A stretch of DNA of 64,000 bases from Orientallactaga sibirica (GCA_036365145.1 JAEOAD010000004.1:52293001-52357000), one strand, 5' to 3'; positions 11,166 through 22,694 are shown, counted from the first letter of the stretch. The notes: generated by a model from the sequence alone, not told the origin. A program made the numbers and translations.

Positions 11166-11806
11166 TTTTTCAAGGCATTTTTAAGCTGCTGAACACTATT
11201 CTAGGCAATATCTTCCTCTGTTGCTGAAGGAAACAAACAAAAAAACCTGGTGTGCATTAGGGGACTCTTCAGATGTCTTGGCCTGAGCTGGACTATTGTG
11301 AGTCCAGGCTGGGAGAACTGGAGGTAAAAATAATAAAATCAGGTGCTCTGATTCAGTTCCTCCAATTTGCTTTTCAGATTCCTCAAGTTATTTCATGCAT
11401 TCTGTTTGGGACTTATGACAGCACTCTGCTTGAGAAACAGAGCAGTGTGCTTACCTCATCTTACCCCACGGCAACCAAGACCCGTGGCTTGTGCCTTGAC
11501 TGAAATTGTACACTGTTAAAGACTTCTTACATTTTGTTGTTTTGAACAGATAGTCTTACTATGTATTGAGACCTTGTAGCATCCTTCACTGGTCTTCCTG
11601 ACAGGGAAATTACAATGCAATTCCTTTCCTAGCTCCAATTTCCCAGTCATTATTTACAGTCTTATTTTTATTATATAGTCTTATTATTAGTTTTTTATAG
11701 GCTTATAGTCTTATTGTTTATAGTATTATTATATGGAAATTATTTTTGGCTTAAGTAGTTGTAATGGAGTATGTAATAGAGTATATTTGTGAAAACCTTT
11801 TTTTAA

Positions 11807-12080
11807 CTTTTATTTTTTATCTTTTATTATTTTTTTGGAGAGAGACACAGAGACAGAGAGAGAGAGGAAAACAGAGATGGGCGTGCCAGCAGTGTCTCAG
11901 CTGCTGCAAACAAAATCCAGATGTGTGCGCCCCCTTGTGGTCAAGTGCGGCATTGGGCCCTTGTGTCACTTTGCATCTGGTTAAACGTGGGACCTGGAGA
12001 TTGGAACTGCTGGAGATTGGAACCAGTGTTCTTAGGCTTAGGAGGCAGGCGCCTTAACCCCTAAGCCATCTCTCCAGCCC
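11807..12080 (-). mobile_element. DIP SINE, long subtype, perfect 16-bp target duplication
   Basis: It is flanked by GAAAACCTTTTTTTAA at 11791-11806 and 12081-12096. The long subtype has an extra segment in the body ('gcgcccccttgtggtcaagt ... gtgtcactttgcatctgg'). Confidence 0.95.
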
Positions 12081-12103
12081 GAAAACCTTTTTTTAAAAAA
12101 GAT

Positions 12104-12219
12104 TCACTCGGGAGGCAGAGGTAGGAGGATCGCCGAGAGTTCGAGGCCACCCGGAGACTACATAGTAAATTCCAGGTCAGCCTGGACCAGAGTGAGACCC
12201 TACCTTGCAAAACCAAAAA

Positions 12220-12254
<35 letters not shown>
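12104..12254 (+). mobile_element. B1 SINE, 5' truncated
   Basis: It begins at 'actcgggaggcagaggtagg', without the first 30 or so bases, and ends in an (AAAT)n tail. It lies between two DIP copies in a stacked insertion site. Confidence 0.88.
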
Positions 12255-12259
<5 letters not shown>

Positions 12260-12445
12260 TATTTATTTATTTATTAGAGACACAGAGAGTGAGAAAGGTC
12301 ACACCAGGGCCTCTAGATACTGCACATGAACTCCACATACATGTGACATCATGTGCATCTGGCTTACGCGGGACCTGGAGAATTGAACCTGGGTCCTTAA
12401 GCTTCGCAGGCAAATACCTTAACTGCTAAGCCATCTCTCCAGCCC
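12255..12445 (-). mobile_element. DIP SINE
   Basis: It joins the B1 tail-to-tail through (AAAT)n/(ATTT)n and ends 'gccatctctccagccc'. It is followed at 12447 by GAAAACTTTTCTTAAG, a degenerate third copy of the local target sequence. Confidence 0.88.
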
Positions 12446-12645
12446 TGAAAACTTTTCTTAAGAGAAATTATGTGGTGTATCTGAACAACTAGGTTTGAGT
12501 TATTTAAAACAGATTTTGCTGGAGACCTTGGTGAATTTTAGTGGTGTTAAAGTTGTATTTGAACAATTTTGGGGGGTTGGGAAAATTAATCTTATAATAT
12601 TAAAGTTTTTCTAGTAAATGGTGAACAAATTAGTTATGTGTTCAT

Positions 12646-12899
12646 TGTTGAGACAAAAGCAGCTTAATAAATCAAAAAGTTTATTTTGTCATGTTTCAAG
12701 GCGATATCGTCTATTACAGCATGCTGACTCATCACTTTTCAGCTAGGCGCAAAGGAGGAACAGGAAGTCCAGGTACCCATTTCCTCCAGCTGTGTTCTAC
12801 CTACTAGGTTCAACAATATTCATAAACAGTGCCACCAGTTGGGGACCAAGTATAAAACACATGAACATATGGGGGACATTTTATATTCAAACCACAACA
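12646..12899 (-). mobile_element. LTR fragment, ERVL-MaLR-like (copy 3)
   Basis: Its minus strand starts TGTTGTGGTTTGAATATAAA and then TGTCCCCCAT. That is the start of the same LTR group as 9907 and 34346, but more diverged and shorter. Confidence 0.6.
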
Positions 12900-13316
12900 A
12901 TGAAATATATAAACACAGAGCTTTGAAAGATACAATGAACTTCCCTAATTTACACAAGAGTCTCAGATATATATTGTACTGCTTGAAAGAAATGCCAGTT
13001 TATCCTAGTAAGAAGTCCTGTAGTGAGAGTATTGGAAATTTTTATGTTGAAATTTGGATAAATACTGCTTATTATAAATCTGGTAGCTACTTCTATGTTT
13101 CAGGTTGTTTGAGGTAATGCCAACCACAAGCCATATGGATTTCAGATTCACTTTCCCATAATAACTGATGATTTCCGTGTATATTTTAATTCTGATGAAA
13201 ACTTTGGAGATATAATTATATAATTTCAATTCCGGTCAGGTGTTTTTGACTGAAAACACTTAGTTTTCTATCTGCAAGTCCATGTTTTTCTTTCTTTCTC
13301 TCTCTCTCTTTCTTTC

Positions 13317-13482
13317 TTTTTTTTTTTTTTTTTTGTTTTTGTTTTGCCTTTTTGACATAGGGTCTCACTCTAGTCCAGGTTGACCTGGAACTTACTCTGT
13401 AGCCTCAAGTTGGCCTTGAACTCCTGATGATCCTTCTACCCCTGCCTCCCAGGTGCTGGATGTGCACCACCATATCCAGCTC
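13317..13482 (-). mobile_element. B1 SINE with long T run
   Basis: A poly(T)/(GTTTT) tail, 'agggtctcactctagtcc' and 'gtgcaccaccatatccagc' are present, with a small deletion near 'ggtgctggatgtgc'. Confidence 0.85.
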
Positions 13483-13885
13483 AATGTTCTTATATGGGGA
13501 GTGGCACTATGCCACTCAAATTCATAAGCAGAAGTTTTTGCGAAGCCAGGCTGATAAGTGATTCAGTTGTGACTTATTTTGATGAAGGATAACAGTGTGG
13601 GAGGTGGGGGATCACGAGGGCATGGTCATGATGAAACGAGAGCAAAGACCTTGAGGTCCCACAGATCTGGGGCTGGATCTGAGAACTCTGTCACTAACAT
13701 GTGACAGTAATAATTTCTATTTTCTCCTAGAAATGGTTGATTTACTTAATTCATAGGATTATTTGGTGAATTGAATGACAACATTTGTAAGGCAACCTCA
13801 AATGATGCCTGTCACAATCATTAAGTAATAGTGCCTCCACTGTACCCTTACTAGAGCAAAAGAGTGAGGGTTTAATGGCTCTGAG

Positions 13886-14010
13886 ATTATTTATATTTAT
13901 TTATTTTTGAGTCATGATTCTCTGAATGAAGCCCATGTTGGCCTTGAATCTTCTTGCCTTAGCCTTCTGAGTGTGGGAGTATGGACACATGCCTGCATTA
14001 CTGGCCAGCT
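13886..14010 (-). mobile_element. old B1 relic
   Basis: 'ttatttttgagtcatgattc ... gttggccttgaatcttc ... actggccagc' is recognisable but strongly diverged. Confidence 0.5.
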
Positions 14011-14173
14011 TCGAGCTTTCTAAAAGATCTCTTACTGATGTTCATGGTTGCTGGATACCAAAGAAAATGACTGGCTTAGTCAATATGGTACACAGTTTGA
14101 GCTAGAGGGCTCAGGTTTGCTTATATGTTCTCAAAGCTGAGATAGCAAATTGTAGGGGGCTTTAGGGGTAAGG

Positions 14174-14384
14174 TTTTTTTTTCTATATATATATTTGAGA
14201 GAGAGAAAGAAGCAGAGAGGAAAAAGAGAGAGAGAGAATAGGCAGGCCAGGCCATTCAGCCACTGCAAACGAACTCCAGATGTGCCACCTTGTGCATCTG
14301 GCTTACATGAGTCCTGGACAATCAAACCGGGATCCTTTGGCTTTGCAGGCAAACTCCTTAAGTGCTAAACCATCTCTCCAGCCC
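14174..14384 (-). mobile_element. DIP SINE
   Basis: It has a (TA)n/(GA)n tail, 'gccactgcaaacgaactcc' with a short deletion before 'gatgtgccacc', and ends 'accatctctccagccc'. Confidence 0.87.
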
Positions 14385-14459
14385 AGGATTTTTTTTTTTT
14401 TTTAAGACCAGTAGCGTTATATCTGTGATTTAGTAGACTCAAAATATCCTTTAACTTTC

Positions 14460-14621
14460 GTTGTTGTTGTTGTTTTTGTTTTTCGAGGTAGGGTCTTGCT
14501 CTAGTCCAGGCCGACCTGGAATTCTCTATGTAGTCTCAGGGTGGCCTTATACTCATGGCAGTCCTCCTATCTCTGCTTCCCGAGTGCTGGGATTAAAGGC
14601 CTGTACTACCATGCCTGGTAG
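14460..14621 (-). mobile_element. B1 SINE
   Basis: A (GTT)n/(GTTTTT) tail, 'cgaggtagggtcttgctc' and 'cccgagtgctgggattaaag' are present, close to the B1 pattern seen across the window. Confidence 0.88.
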
Positions 14622-14635
14622 CTTTCATTTTTTTT

Positions 14636-14824
14636 AAATAATATTTTTTTTTTTATTTATGTGAGAGAGAGGGAGGGAGGGAGGCAAATAGAATGGGTAT
14701 GACAGGGCCTCCGGCCACTGCAAACCACCTTGTGTATCTGGCTTATGTGGGTACTGGGGTATGGGACCTGGGTCCTTAGGCTTTGCAAGCAAGTGCCTCA
14801 ACCACAAAGCCAGCTCTCCAGCCC
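14636..14824 (-). mobile_element. DIP SINE with internal deletion
   Basis: 'gcctccggccactgcaaac' jumps directly to 'caccttgtgtatctggc', missing about 20 nt of the body. It ends 'gccagctctccagcccc'. Confidence 0.86.
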
Positions 14825-15500
14825 CCAACTTTTCTTTTTTGATGTAGGCAATTGTCTTTTCTGAATGACACAAGTGTTTGAGACCCCATCTTTATCAGTT
14901 GTTATTATCAAGAGACCAATAGAAGATTTACTTGGAATTTTTAACTTCTAGAAGTGAAGAATAAAAAGTAATGGTTTGAACAGTAACGACAAGGCTTTCT
15001 CATTATATTACCTGTGAAAACTTTTACTTGGCATCTGTAGAAGTATGGATCCAAAAGAGAAGACATTATTTAGAATAAACAGGAGGTTGTGTGAAGAGTT
15101 ATTACTATGATGCAAGAGTAAGTACAATATATGTAGAAACACTTGGTACCCAAGGGTGGAGGCCAGGTAGTTATGGAAGGTCAAACATGTAGAAGGATCA
15201 GACTTCCTTGGAGAAAGCATAGCATTGGCCTTTTGGAAGCTTGCTAGTTTAGCAAGAGAAGCTTCTGGGTTAGCCACAGCTGGAAGCTGGCCTGGAGTTA
15301 TTGGACAAATAGGCAACCTCTTCAGAGCACAAGGGAACAGTCCGTCAGTCAGTAACCTGTGGTGTGGACATGTGAGAGAGAGCCCAAGAGCTAGCGTGGG
15401 CCAGACAGCTTTCTTAGTGCACTGGATGGTGCGAATGTGGAGGTGTGGGTGTGAGGAAGGAGCTGTAGAAGGAGGTTCCACTCTGTGTGTGTCCTTCCAG

Positions 15501-15592
15501 TCTGCAAGCGGCAAGGCCTCAGTGTGATCTCAGACCAGCACAGTCAGGAAGCCTTCAGAACATTCTGTGATGGTTCTGGTTTCTATGTCAAG
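15501..15592 (+). other. candidate alternative first coding exon of COBLL1
   Basis: This is a 92-nt segment bounded by a pyrimidine-rich acceptor (TGTGTGTCCTTCCAG) and a near-consensus donor (AAG/GTAAGG). In the phase required by the COBLL1 exon at 58448 there is a TGA at 15525-15527. An ATG at 15570-15572 follows, with G at -3 and G at +4, and the frame then stays open: MVLVSMS plus the split Arg codon, giving [19 protein letters not shown] after splicing. It lies in repeat-free DNA. A different frame (CKRQGLSVISDQHSQEAF and on) is also fully open, but its exit phase does not fit the COBLL1 exon. No homology is recognised, and exon-like signals arise by chance in 58 kb, so this is a candidate only. 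Confidence 0.35.
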
Positions 15593-16262
15593 GTAAGGCA
15601 GAAAGCATATTTCCAGATAGCAGCGGTGAGATCATAGAGGAACTACACTGTCTGCTGGTTCATGGCTGGGGCAGGCTCTGCTGCATATCTTTACACCCAC
15701 ATCCTTTTGGCCCTACCGGATGTCTTCACATTCACATTTCTTTCACCCAACCCAAGGCCAGGCTGGTAGTTCCAAGAAGCCCCTTCCTCTACAGTGGCCC
15801 TCCTTGCCATCTGTGAAAAAGCTAAACGCCATGCTTATTCCTTTCTAGAAGCAGTGCATGCTGAATTCCCCTGTTGAACACAGGCTATACAGTTGAAGGT
15901 ATACTATGGAATCGCCAGAACCAAGAAATGATGCAGAGTAGGAGCTTTGGACTCATTTCGCAACTTGAGCTTCAGAAGGCGTGCGTTGTAAGATTTGTGG
16001 GAAATTAAATCATCCGAAAGATTGTGATGTGACATGAGAGACATGCTCCACCATTCATAGACCTTGAGCTCTTTGGAAGCTGTTTGGGTTTGTGGCAGCT
16101 CATCCCAAGTTATTTATAATTGTCATGATGACAGATGCTATTTGGGGCTTAGGTTTAAGGAAGAAACTTTCAGCTCTCTCTTATTCTTTGCCATTTTCTC
16201 TCTCTCTCTCTCACCTTTTCTCTCAGATTTGAGACAACACAGAGAAGCCCAACAATGCTCAC

Positions 16263-16636
16263 TGTGGTAGTTTGAATATATGGCCCCCAATATATTCAGT
16301 GTTTTATTAGTTTACAGTTTGCATCTGCAATCACCTTGCTAGAGGCAATGTCACTGGGGGCGGATCTTAAGGTGTGGGGTGGTGGGTTTGATATGCAAAG
16401 TGTGCCTAATAGGAGTTCCTGAAGTGTGCTGAGGCTTTTGGCTGTAGCTTTGCTCTGTGTGCTGTGTGGCTGGTTGGTTTTTCTCTCTGTTGCCTGGTCC
16501 TGTGAGAGCAGGCCGCTTCTCCTGCCTTTATGGAACTTCCCCTGGATCTGTAAGCTTTCAATAAATAATATCCCTTCCTCCATAACTGTGCTTGGTCTGG
16601 AAGTTCATCTCAGCGAACCTGAAACTGTCTGCTACA
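16263..16636 (+). mobile_element. solo LTR, ERVL-MaLR-like, perfect 5-bp target duplication
   Basis: The 374-bp element starts TGTGGTAGTTTGAATATATG and ends TCTGCTACA (TG...CA). It is flanked by CTCAC at 16258-16262 and 16637-16641. An AATAAA at 16560-16565 is its probable polyadenylation signal. The 78-codon plus and 95-codon minus frames inside it are not genes. Confidence 0.85.
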
Positions 16637-16670
16637 CTCACCTTAGAAATGCCTGCACATGAGAAGACAT

Positions 16671-16813
16671 CCCCCCCCCAAAGTAGAGTTTCACTCAAGC
16701 TCAGGCTGACCAGGAATTCACTGTAATCTCAGGGTGGCCTTGAACTCATGGCAATCCTCCTACCTCAGCCTCCTGAGTGCTGGGATTAAAGGCATGCACC
16801 ACCATGCCTGGCT
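16671..16813 (-). mobile_element. B1 SINE, perfect 12-bp target duplication
   Basis: It is flanked by ATGAGAAGACAT at 16659-16670 and 16814-16825. Its tail has turned into a short C run. Confidence 0.92.
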
Positions 16814-18188
16814 ATGAGAAGACATTCTGAATATTCTGATGTTTTACCTGGGACTGATGACATCAATATTCTTAGAAGTATTACCTGGTTTATCTTCTAG
16901 CTTAGTGAATAATTATCACTTTTATAAGCTTTATAAGCAGTAGGAGACAATTTTGTTCCCTAAACCCTTATCCCTTATGACATTTTTTAAAGAAGGTTAG
17001 CAAATCCAACTCAGATTTTATGAAATTGATTTGTCTACGTGAGCTTTTAAGGCTTTTATTAATGATAAGTTTTCTGTATTTATAGCATTATTCACTGTAG
17101 AAGGGTAGCAGATAGTAGTAGGCACTAGTCGGAAAAGGGCAATTTTCTTATCCAGACAGAGATTAATTCTGTTTACTTCCCAGTGTGTAGAATTTTAGAT
17201 GTTTTATTTCCACATGTGTTTGTTTTCATCACAGCGCAATGGTGCTTTGCTCAGCCTGGTTCTGTACCTGTGTGCGTGCACATGGGTGGTTAACATTCTT
17301 CACTTTTCTATGTTGATTCATCCTCATCTTCTGTAAGGCTATTGTTTACGAATCACAGCATCACCTTACATGATACATGCCAGTGTCTTTACCTGTAGAG
17401 CACACCACCTGGCCAGCTCAGGTCTGGGTTTTGGCAATGTGAGAAGAGCTGGTGCTGGAGAAGGGGGCATTAGGATAGACTGGAATCTGTGAAGTCCAGA
17501 GTGCAGGAGGGACCTGGAGGTTGTGCCAAGGGCCTCAGAGCAGCCTGGTGGTCCCAATGTGTGCTCTGCCTTGCTTTCAGGAATCTGGCAAATGCAGTTT
17601 GTCCCAACATGGTCAACCTCGTTCTGAACATACCCCAGGCAGCACACAGATTCCTCTGCTGTTTCTACTTCATGATCAGGTTTGGGTTTGTGTCGTTGTC
17701 TTTAATCTGGTCTTACAGAGTCCTCTGCTTATGGCTTTCTGCTTATAAGAGGGATCAAAGTTGAGGTTTGTTCATGGTGGGTCCTGAGCATGGGTTGTAG
17801 GGACTCCACTTTCCCCTTTGCCTCATGAGGGTCTCTTTCAGTTCTCTCCTCTGACTGACTCACCCAGTGTTGGCTCTGTCAGCCTTTACCATGTTGGGAA
17901 GCTTTCTGGTCTCTTGACTGTAGGCACTGTCCCTACACAAGGTAATGGGCAAAAATCTTAGGGTCTTTCCTGTGGTTACTGAGGTTACAGTCTTGGAATC
18001 TCCTCCAGCTTAAGCAACTATTTTGTGAGTTTAGATGGGTCACTTTTCTTTGTCGGTGTTTAATGTCTTCCCACGCTCCTATATCTTGGGTCCCTAGTTT
18101 CCTGTTGACTTCTTCCTCTTGTGGTGATCTCCTCAGATTAGGGGAAGTCCAACTCTTGACTTTTTGTAGTTGTTCTTTCTTTCTTTCT

Positions 18189-18419
18189 TTTTTAAAAAAT
18201 ATATATTTTATTTATTTACTTATTTATTTGAGGAAAGAGGCAGAGGGAGGGAGGGAGAGAGAGAGAGAATGGGCACACCAGAGCCTCCAGCCCCTACAAA
18301 CGAACTCCAGATGCATGTGCCCCCTTGTGCATCTGGCTTATGTGGATCCTGGAAAATCGAACCTGGATCCTTTGGCTTTATAGCCAAATGCCTTAACTGC
18401 TAATCCATCTCTCCAGGCC
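18189..18419 (-). mobile_element. DIP SINE
   Basis: A TATATTTTATTTATTT tail, (GA)n, 'ccagatgcatgtgccccc' and a terminal 'atctctccaggcccc' are present. TGTAGTTGTTCTTTCTT before it and TGTAGTTCTTTCTTA after it suggest the target duplication. Confidence 0.87.
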
Positions 18420-18424
18420 CCTGT

Positions 18425-18560
18425 AGTTCTTTCTTAAAGCAGGGTCTCACTCTAGTCCAGGCTGGTGTTGAACTCATAGTGATTCTCCTACCTCAGCCTC
18501 CCAAGTGCGAAGGCTTGGGAAGGCTAAGGCTTAAAGGTGTGTACCACCATACCCGCCTCT
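18425..18560 (-). mobile_element. B1 SINE, internally deleted
   Basis: 'gggtctcactctagtccagg' jumps to 'gttgaactcatagtgattc'. There is a local duplication 'aaggcttgggaaggctaagg' before the end. Confidence 0.8.
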
Positions 18561-18710
18561 GACTTTTTAAAAAGACTCATAGTTACTTTATAAAATATTA
18601 TACCTCCTATATCTTTCCAGTTTCTTCCTTGAAGTTGGTATTATCTTAAATGGTTTCATAGAAAATATGTCTATGTCTATAGATAATAACAGATTCAAGT
18701 TAGTTTTTAA

Positions 18711-18921
18711 AAAATATTTTATATTTACTTATTTATTTGAGAGAGGGAAAGAGACACAGAGAGAGAGAGAATGGGCACAGCAGGTCTTCTAGCCATTGCA
18801 AACGAACTCCAGATGCATGTGCCCCCTTGTGCATCTGGCTTACGTGGGTCCTGGGGAATTGAACAGAGCTCCTTTGGCTTTGCAGGCAAGCACCTTAACC
18901 GCTAAGCCATCTCTCCAGCCC
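18711..18921 (-). mobile_element. DIP SINE, perfect 16-bp target duplication
   Basis: TCAAGTTAGTTTTTAA occurs at 18695-18710 and 18922-18937. The body is close to the family pattern, which suggests a young copy. Confidence 0.95.
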
Positions 18922-19587
18922 TCAAGTTAGTTTTTAAGAAAGTGCATAGTCAGTATCATGAATGTCACAGTATCTCATCAGGAGGCATAGTCTCCAGGGG
19001 CCGCCAGTAACAGGTACACTATTAAGAGTCGATGCTGCTTTCTAAGTCAGCTAAACTTCAGTTCCTTGTATTTTGATTTGGAACATATTGAGAGGTCATT
19101 TTTTTTTTTTTTTTAGTCTTGATTAAAAAACAAATTATACAACTTCTTTAAAAGCTGTTTTAAAATTCACTTTGAAATACAGTGTACATTTGTCATTATA
19201 CTAATTGCTTATTAGGGTTTTCTTCAAGTCCAAGCATGTATTTTCAACATTTGAATGTGTGTTTTTAGGTCTTGGGAAATGAGTAAAGTGTCTTAGATAC
19301 TGTAGATGTTTAGTCTTTTGATTGTTTCTAAAAAGATGTCCTAGCTATTAAAAGCCTATGTGAGGTTGTGGTGGTGAGCAGCTTACAATCCTGGGGAGAA
19401 GAAATTGCACTGGATGGTGGATATTCTGACTTAAAACTCAGGATATGAAAGGATTAGAAGATATTTGAAGTAATAAATTTAATAAAACATAATGAATAAA
19501 TGGAAGTGAGTAGTAGTTTCATGAGAAAAAAAATACCTTGGCATTTATTTTATTTTAATTTATTAAATTTGGGTAGATACTTTTTTT

Positions 19588-19814
19588 ATTAAAATGTTTT
19601 ATTTATTTAAGAAGGGAAAGAGGGAGTGAGGGAGACAGAAAGAGAGAGAGAGAGAGAATATGAGTGGGTGCATCAGGACTTCCAATCACTGCAAAGGAAC
19701 TCCAGATGCATGTGTTACCTTGTGCTTCTGGCTTACGTGGGTCCTGGAGAATCAAATCAAGGTCATTTGGATTTGCTGGCAAACACCTTAACCACTAAGC
19801 AATCTCTCCAGCCC
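19588..19814 (-). mobile_element. DIP SINE
   Basis: A 'ttttatttatttaagaag' tail, (GA)n, 'ccagatgcatgtgttacc' and a terminal 'gcaatctctccagccc' are present. Confidence 0.86.
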
Positions 19815-19829
19815 TGTATAATTAAAAAA

Positions 19830-20003
19830 TAAATTTTTTTTTTTTTTTTTTTGGTGATTTCAAGGTAGGTTTTCACTCTAGCCCAGGTTGACGTTGACCT
19901 GGAATTCATTATGGAGTCTCAGGAAGGCCTCAAACTCACAGTAATCCTCCTACCTCTGCCTCCAGAGTGCTAGGATTAAAGGTGTGCACCACCATACCCG
20001 GCT
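19830..20003 (-). mobile_element. B1 SINE with poly(T) tail
   Basis: It runs from about 20 T, through 'ttcactctagcccagg' with a 'gttgacgttgacc' stutter, to 'caccatacccggc'. Confidence 0.87.
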
Positions 20004-20615
20004 ATATGTATGTTTTTTTTATCAAAGATAAAATGTACCACTTTACCATGTACCATCTCCTCTCTCAACTCTCTTCTATATACATAATAGTCCTGTCCTG
20101 TAGAAGAATTTTGTTTAGATCTTATGAGCCTTTTGAGAACTTAAAATAATTTTAAAGAATCTTCTTTTAGAATAATTGTAAAGGAGTATCTTTAAAAGAC
20201 ATCTAGAGTAGCTTCCTTTTCAAAATAAACACATTTGATGGCTTGCTATGTGGAACCCACTTTCCCTGGAGCCAAGATGAGAAGAATCCTAGAAGGAAGT
20301 GGGCTTAGTGAAGACTGGTAACAGTGATAAGTATTTCTCACAATTTAACTTTGTTTTTATTGGCTCCTGTCCTTGGCATTGACTTAAAGGGTTTTAGCAT
20401 TCATATTTCTGTTTTAACAATAATAAATCTCAAACACTAGTACTTGTTGGGTGGGGAAAGGATATGTGAGTTGAACAATACCTTTAGCTCTTGCATCTGA
20501 AGGCTGTTGACTCAGGAAAGTACTATACCATGAGTCTGTGTGGGCTTAAGAAATCGCCTTGTCATTCCTGGGGAGTTCTATTTGTACTACGATGCAGAGC
20601 CTAGTTAGTTAGTCC

Positions 20616-20616
<1 letters not shown>

Positions 20617-20653
<37 letters not shown>
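20617..20653. repeat. poly(T) run, 37 T
   Basis: This is an isolated homopolymer with no SINE attached. It is prone to sequencing and assembly error. Confidence 0.95.
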
Positions 20654-20654
<1 letters not shown>

Positions 20655-21397
20655 TTCTCTCTCCGTCCTTTTCCCCTCTCTGCATTGCTCAGCAGTGTGC
20701 AACTGACTGAGGAGTGGAATGTGCCAAGTGGTATGAAATTTGCCAAGCCATCACTGCCTGGTGAAGGCTCACCACGATGTCAGAATTCTAAATATGGTAC
20801 TGAGAATGGCATTCAGGGACATTTCCCCTCCTTGTGCCATCCTGTGTCCCCCACAGTAAAATGAAATGAAGTCTGCACATGTGTAACTGTGATCTTTCCC
20901 AGGATCTTCCCTACATACAGGATTTTTCTCCAATGTCAGAACAGTGTGTTTTTGGTTGACAGTAGTCTTGTTTCATCTTATACCTATGGGGTGATGTAAT
21001 GTGTAATGGTACACATAACTTAAGGATTGTAAGAACAATGTAAAACTAGGTGCTGCCATCATCATCACTCCAAATTATTGGTGCATTAGTGTACAAGGAA
21101 CCCAGAATTCCTGTATTGCTATATATAAAGTCAGATAATTCTTTACTTCCTTCAAATTCATTTGGACATTCTGTGTATGATTTTGTCCTTACAAATAGTA
21201 TGATTTGAGAGAGGGTCCTATAATTTATAATTTAATAATTATATAGCATGTGGAAAAGCTACTTGAAGTACCTGGCAACACTTGTAATAGTATGAATTTT
21301 AGAACACATACTCCTATAATCTGTAGTTGAAATTGCTTTTCTAATAATTGACACTTAGGACTGTCACACTTCTGACAGTTTAAAAAGTGATTTTCTG

Positions 21398-21605
21398 CCA
21401 GATGGGGTGGTATATGCTATAATGCCAGCTACTTGAGTGTCTGAGACAGGGAGATAGAAATTTGGAAGCCAGCTTGGGCAACTTAGCAAGACACCATCTC
21501 AAAATAAAATGGGAGTTGAAAGTGTTACTCACAGGTAGAACACTTGCCTAGCATGTACAAGGCCCTTGGGTTCAATCTTTGGTACCAGAAAGAAAAATAA
21601 AGAGA
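21398..21605 (+). mobile_element. old B1 followed by ID-like element
   Basis: 21398-21508 is a diverged 7SL monomer ('ggtggtatatgctataatgc ... agcttgggcaacttagcaag'). 21509-21605 is ID-like ('tagaacacttgcctagcatg ... gggttcaatctttggtacc') with an A-rich tail. The order is the reverse of the B1-ID fusions elsewhere, so this may be two insertions. Confidence 0.55.
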
Positions 21606-22209
21606 AAAAAATATTATTTCTTATGGTCTTATCAGACTACATGAAATAGGTGCTCATGCTGGGATTTGAATTGTTGACTGGTTCCTCATAATAATGTCTT
21701 TCCTATCTGTGGCAAACCTGGATGTATTGTTTTTCACAATTTATTCCTTGTCACCTATCAGTCTGTTTGTTTGAAAAGGCATAGAACATAACACAAAAAT
21801 TAAAACAACTAAAGTCTTTTAAAATTGAGGGTGTTTTCAGATCACTAGTGATTTTAATTATCTAGCTATTTGAAAATGCCAAAAAGGATTTGATGTGAGC
21901 ACATGAATAAATGAGGGTGGAATATTATCATCAATTTTATTTGTTACAAATAAATGTATGTCAAGGGAATGTGAAAATACTTGAAATTAAGTTTTGTTGA
22001 AATACTAAATTTACTAAATTTGTAAAAGCTAAATCAAGTCTGTAAAAGGTTTTGGTAGAATTGAAAACCTAAGATGGTATTAAGTCCTCCTCTTAAAAAT
22101 TGTCTTAAAAAAAAAAGCCTGAACCTTGCCTTTAGGAAGTTTGATAAACTGTCACCACCACCATGAAGTAGTTTCTTCCAGCTAGGAATTCTGTTTGCTG
22201 TCTTTACTG

Positions 22210-22515
22210 TCAGTAGTCTTGGAAGTCATCCCAGAAGGAACCAGTTCTGTGCTGGCTGCTGAGGTATGAATTATATTCTATTGGGGTGGCTGGTCCATGA
22301 GGATACATTACAGAGCTCCGGCCCTTGTAGGATTCTGAAGGCTGATTATCTCCAGCAGAAGATAAGCTGCTAGTTCTTTCTTCTCTCCTGCCTGGTAGGG
22401 ATCCCCATTGTAAGGAGGATGGAATTTGGGAGTAGGAATGTTTATGGGTGGGAGCCCTGGGTGTGTCTTCCAGTGGAATGTCTACTCCAAGAAGATATTC
22501 CAAGACCTGGAGGGC
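22210..22515 (-). other. unidentified terminal-exon-like open frame
   Basis: On the minus strand a pyrimidine-rich acceptor (CTACCTTCCCAG) is followed by 101 open codons and a TGA. The peptide starts ALQVLEYLLGVDIPLED, is rich in Ser, Arg and Pro in the middle, and ends RTGSFWDDFQDY. It has no upstream ATG; the frame begins after an in-frame TAA just upstream of the acceptor. It therefore looks like a 3'-terminal exon or a relic of one rather than a free-standing ORF. There is no poly(A) tail after the stop, which argues against a processed pseudogene. A possible AATAAA lies about 270 nt downstream near 21936-21941. It is antisense to COBLL1. I do not recognise the protein, and the frame could be chance. 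Confidence 0.3.
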
Positions 22516-22694
22516 CTGGGAAGGTAGTTAATCCTGGGGTGTGGCCAAATAGGTCACTTAATCTTCCTTCTAAATATTGATTTTTAGGGCAAGAAAAATG
22601 TTAAAGGGACAATGTCTGCAGGGAGACTAAATACTCAAAAGTATATTCTTGGTACACAGCAGAAGTAGAATACTGTTATAGTTACTGCTAGAGA

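Noticed and set aside
14460..14824. tandem B1 and DIP considered as a duplicated unit
   Set aside because: The elements are different families with independent tails, so they are separate insertions.
15008..15514. 168-codon minus-strand open frame
   Set aside because: No recognised domain, no convincing start context or splice signals, and it overlaps a plus-strand frame of similar quality. Kept only as context for the 15501 exon candidate.
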